Notes under the pieces: generated by a model | Database searches by the model: none | What the model saw: only the letters and a program-made list of their open reading frames with translations | Told to the model about the DNA's origin: nothing | Shown: positions 35,442-35,676 of the stretch, piece after piece | Layout: every line of letters starts with the position of its first letter | Numbering within the stretch: position 1 is the first letter of the stretch | Source: a virus | Length of the DNA: 35,676 bases | Direction: 5' to 3' (one strand) | Virus record (IMG/VR): IMGVR_UViG_3300024518_000016 | Span: 1 to 35,676 of that record | Made by a program: the position numbers and the translations under genes

Positions 35442-35676
35442 ATGAGTAAGTTTTTTGAGCATATTTTGGGTGGTATGACTGACAATAATAGCTTGAATGG
35501 GGCTAAATATTCAGATTGGCTTGATGCATCTGACGCTCTTGAGTTTTATGGTGATTCATTTAACTTTGAGAATGATCCGCTTGAAGAGGGCGAGGAATTC
35601 AAAGTTTATAAAGCTGTAAACATGGTTATTGCAAGCAACGGTCAAAGCATTAACGAAGCAAGAGAGATGTTTAAAT
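35442..35676 (+). CDS. N-terminal part of wrap-around small protein, 78 aa in full
   Basis: AAAGGAAA precedes ATG 35442. The frame stays open to the end of the window and continues at base 1 to the stop at 127-129, giving 78 residues on the circle. The product is acidic (SDWLDASDALEFYGDSFNFE) with a helical end containing VYKAVNMVIASNGQSINEAR. It is the first gene of the operator-controlled transcript. No family is recognised. Confidence 0.78.
   Translation, partial: MSKFFEHILGGMTDNNSLNGAKYSDWLDASDALEFYGDSFNFENDPLEEGEEFKVYKAVNMVIASNGQSINEAREMFK
35550..35676. repeat. Terminal direct repeat, right copy
   Basis: Identical to bases 1-127; one copy should be removed when the sequence is circularised, leaving about 35,549 bp. 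Confidence 0.93.

Overview
The window is one complete circular phage genome, linearised. Its first 127 bases (1-127) recur exactly as its last 127 (35550-35676). Joining the ends restores a broken 78-codon gene, so the unit genome is about 35,549 bp. It is AT-rich, with Shine-Dalgarno sites and ATGA-type gene overlaps, so the host is bacterial. The P22-type virion genes, Erf-type annealing protein, E. coli-like SSB and RusA/NinB-type enzymes suggest a podovirus of a gammaproteobacterium, probably aquatic. The host call is inference.

Layout. (1) 153-3222 (+): small unknown genes, an HNH/Ref-like nuclease and a cytosine-C5 DNA methyltransferase whose gene is overprinted by a second, recognisable reading frame. 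(2) 3215-20119 (+): P22-style morphogenesis in the order small terminase, large terminase, portal, scaffold, coat, gp4-like, beta-rich surface protein, gp10-like, a small protein, a GNAT acetyltransferase and four ejection-type proteins. (3) 20121-23561 (+): a modular tail protein, three genes built from four copies of one beta-rich domain, and a holin-like protein. (4) 24445-23558 (-): a three-gene membrane/proline-rich cassette. (5) 27036-24554 (-): recombination operon with SSB, RusA, a coiled-coil protein and small genes. (6) 27188-30020 (+): a putative ribbon-helix-helix-like protein, an Rmf-like protein, the Erf protein and small genes. (7) 30021-30498: noncoding, with a strong promoter and a foldable RNA candidate. 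(8) 30499-30696 (+), then a shared terminator, then 32474-30847 (-): two related winged-helix-type replication-initiation candidates and a NinB-like protein. (9) 32641-35676 (+): small genes, a T4-type lysozyme, membrane/coiled-coil proteins that may include spanins, a terminator, a coiled-coil protein and the wrap-around gene.

How it works together. Replication probably relies on the helix-turn-helix initiators plus host machinery, because no polymerase, helicase or primase is recognisable. Erf, SSB, RusA and NinB would process recombination intermediates and concatemers for headful packaging by the terminase. The methyltransferase likely protects against host restriction. I see no integrase and no classical CI-type repressor, so the lifestyle is unresolved. 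A related AT-rich motif near five start regions (about 27070, 27167, 32580, 33053 and 35380) suggests one regulator controls several transcripts.

The most notable observations are the dual-coded methyltransferase region (1102-1710), the structured RNA candidate (30051-30125), the repeated operator-like motif, the 15-bp inverted repeat before the lysozyme gene (33074-33154), the A / B-A / B domain shuffling at 21311-23156 and the 18-residue repeats of an ejection protein.
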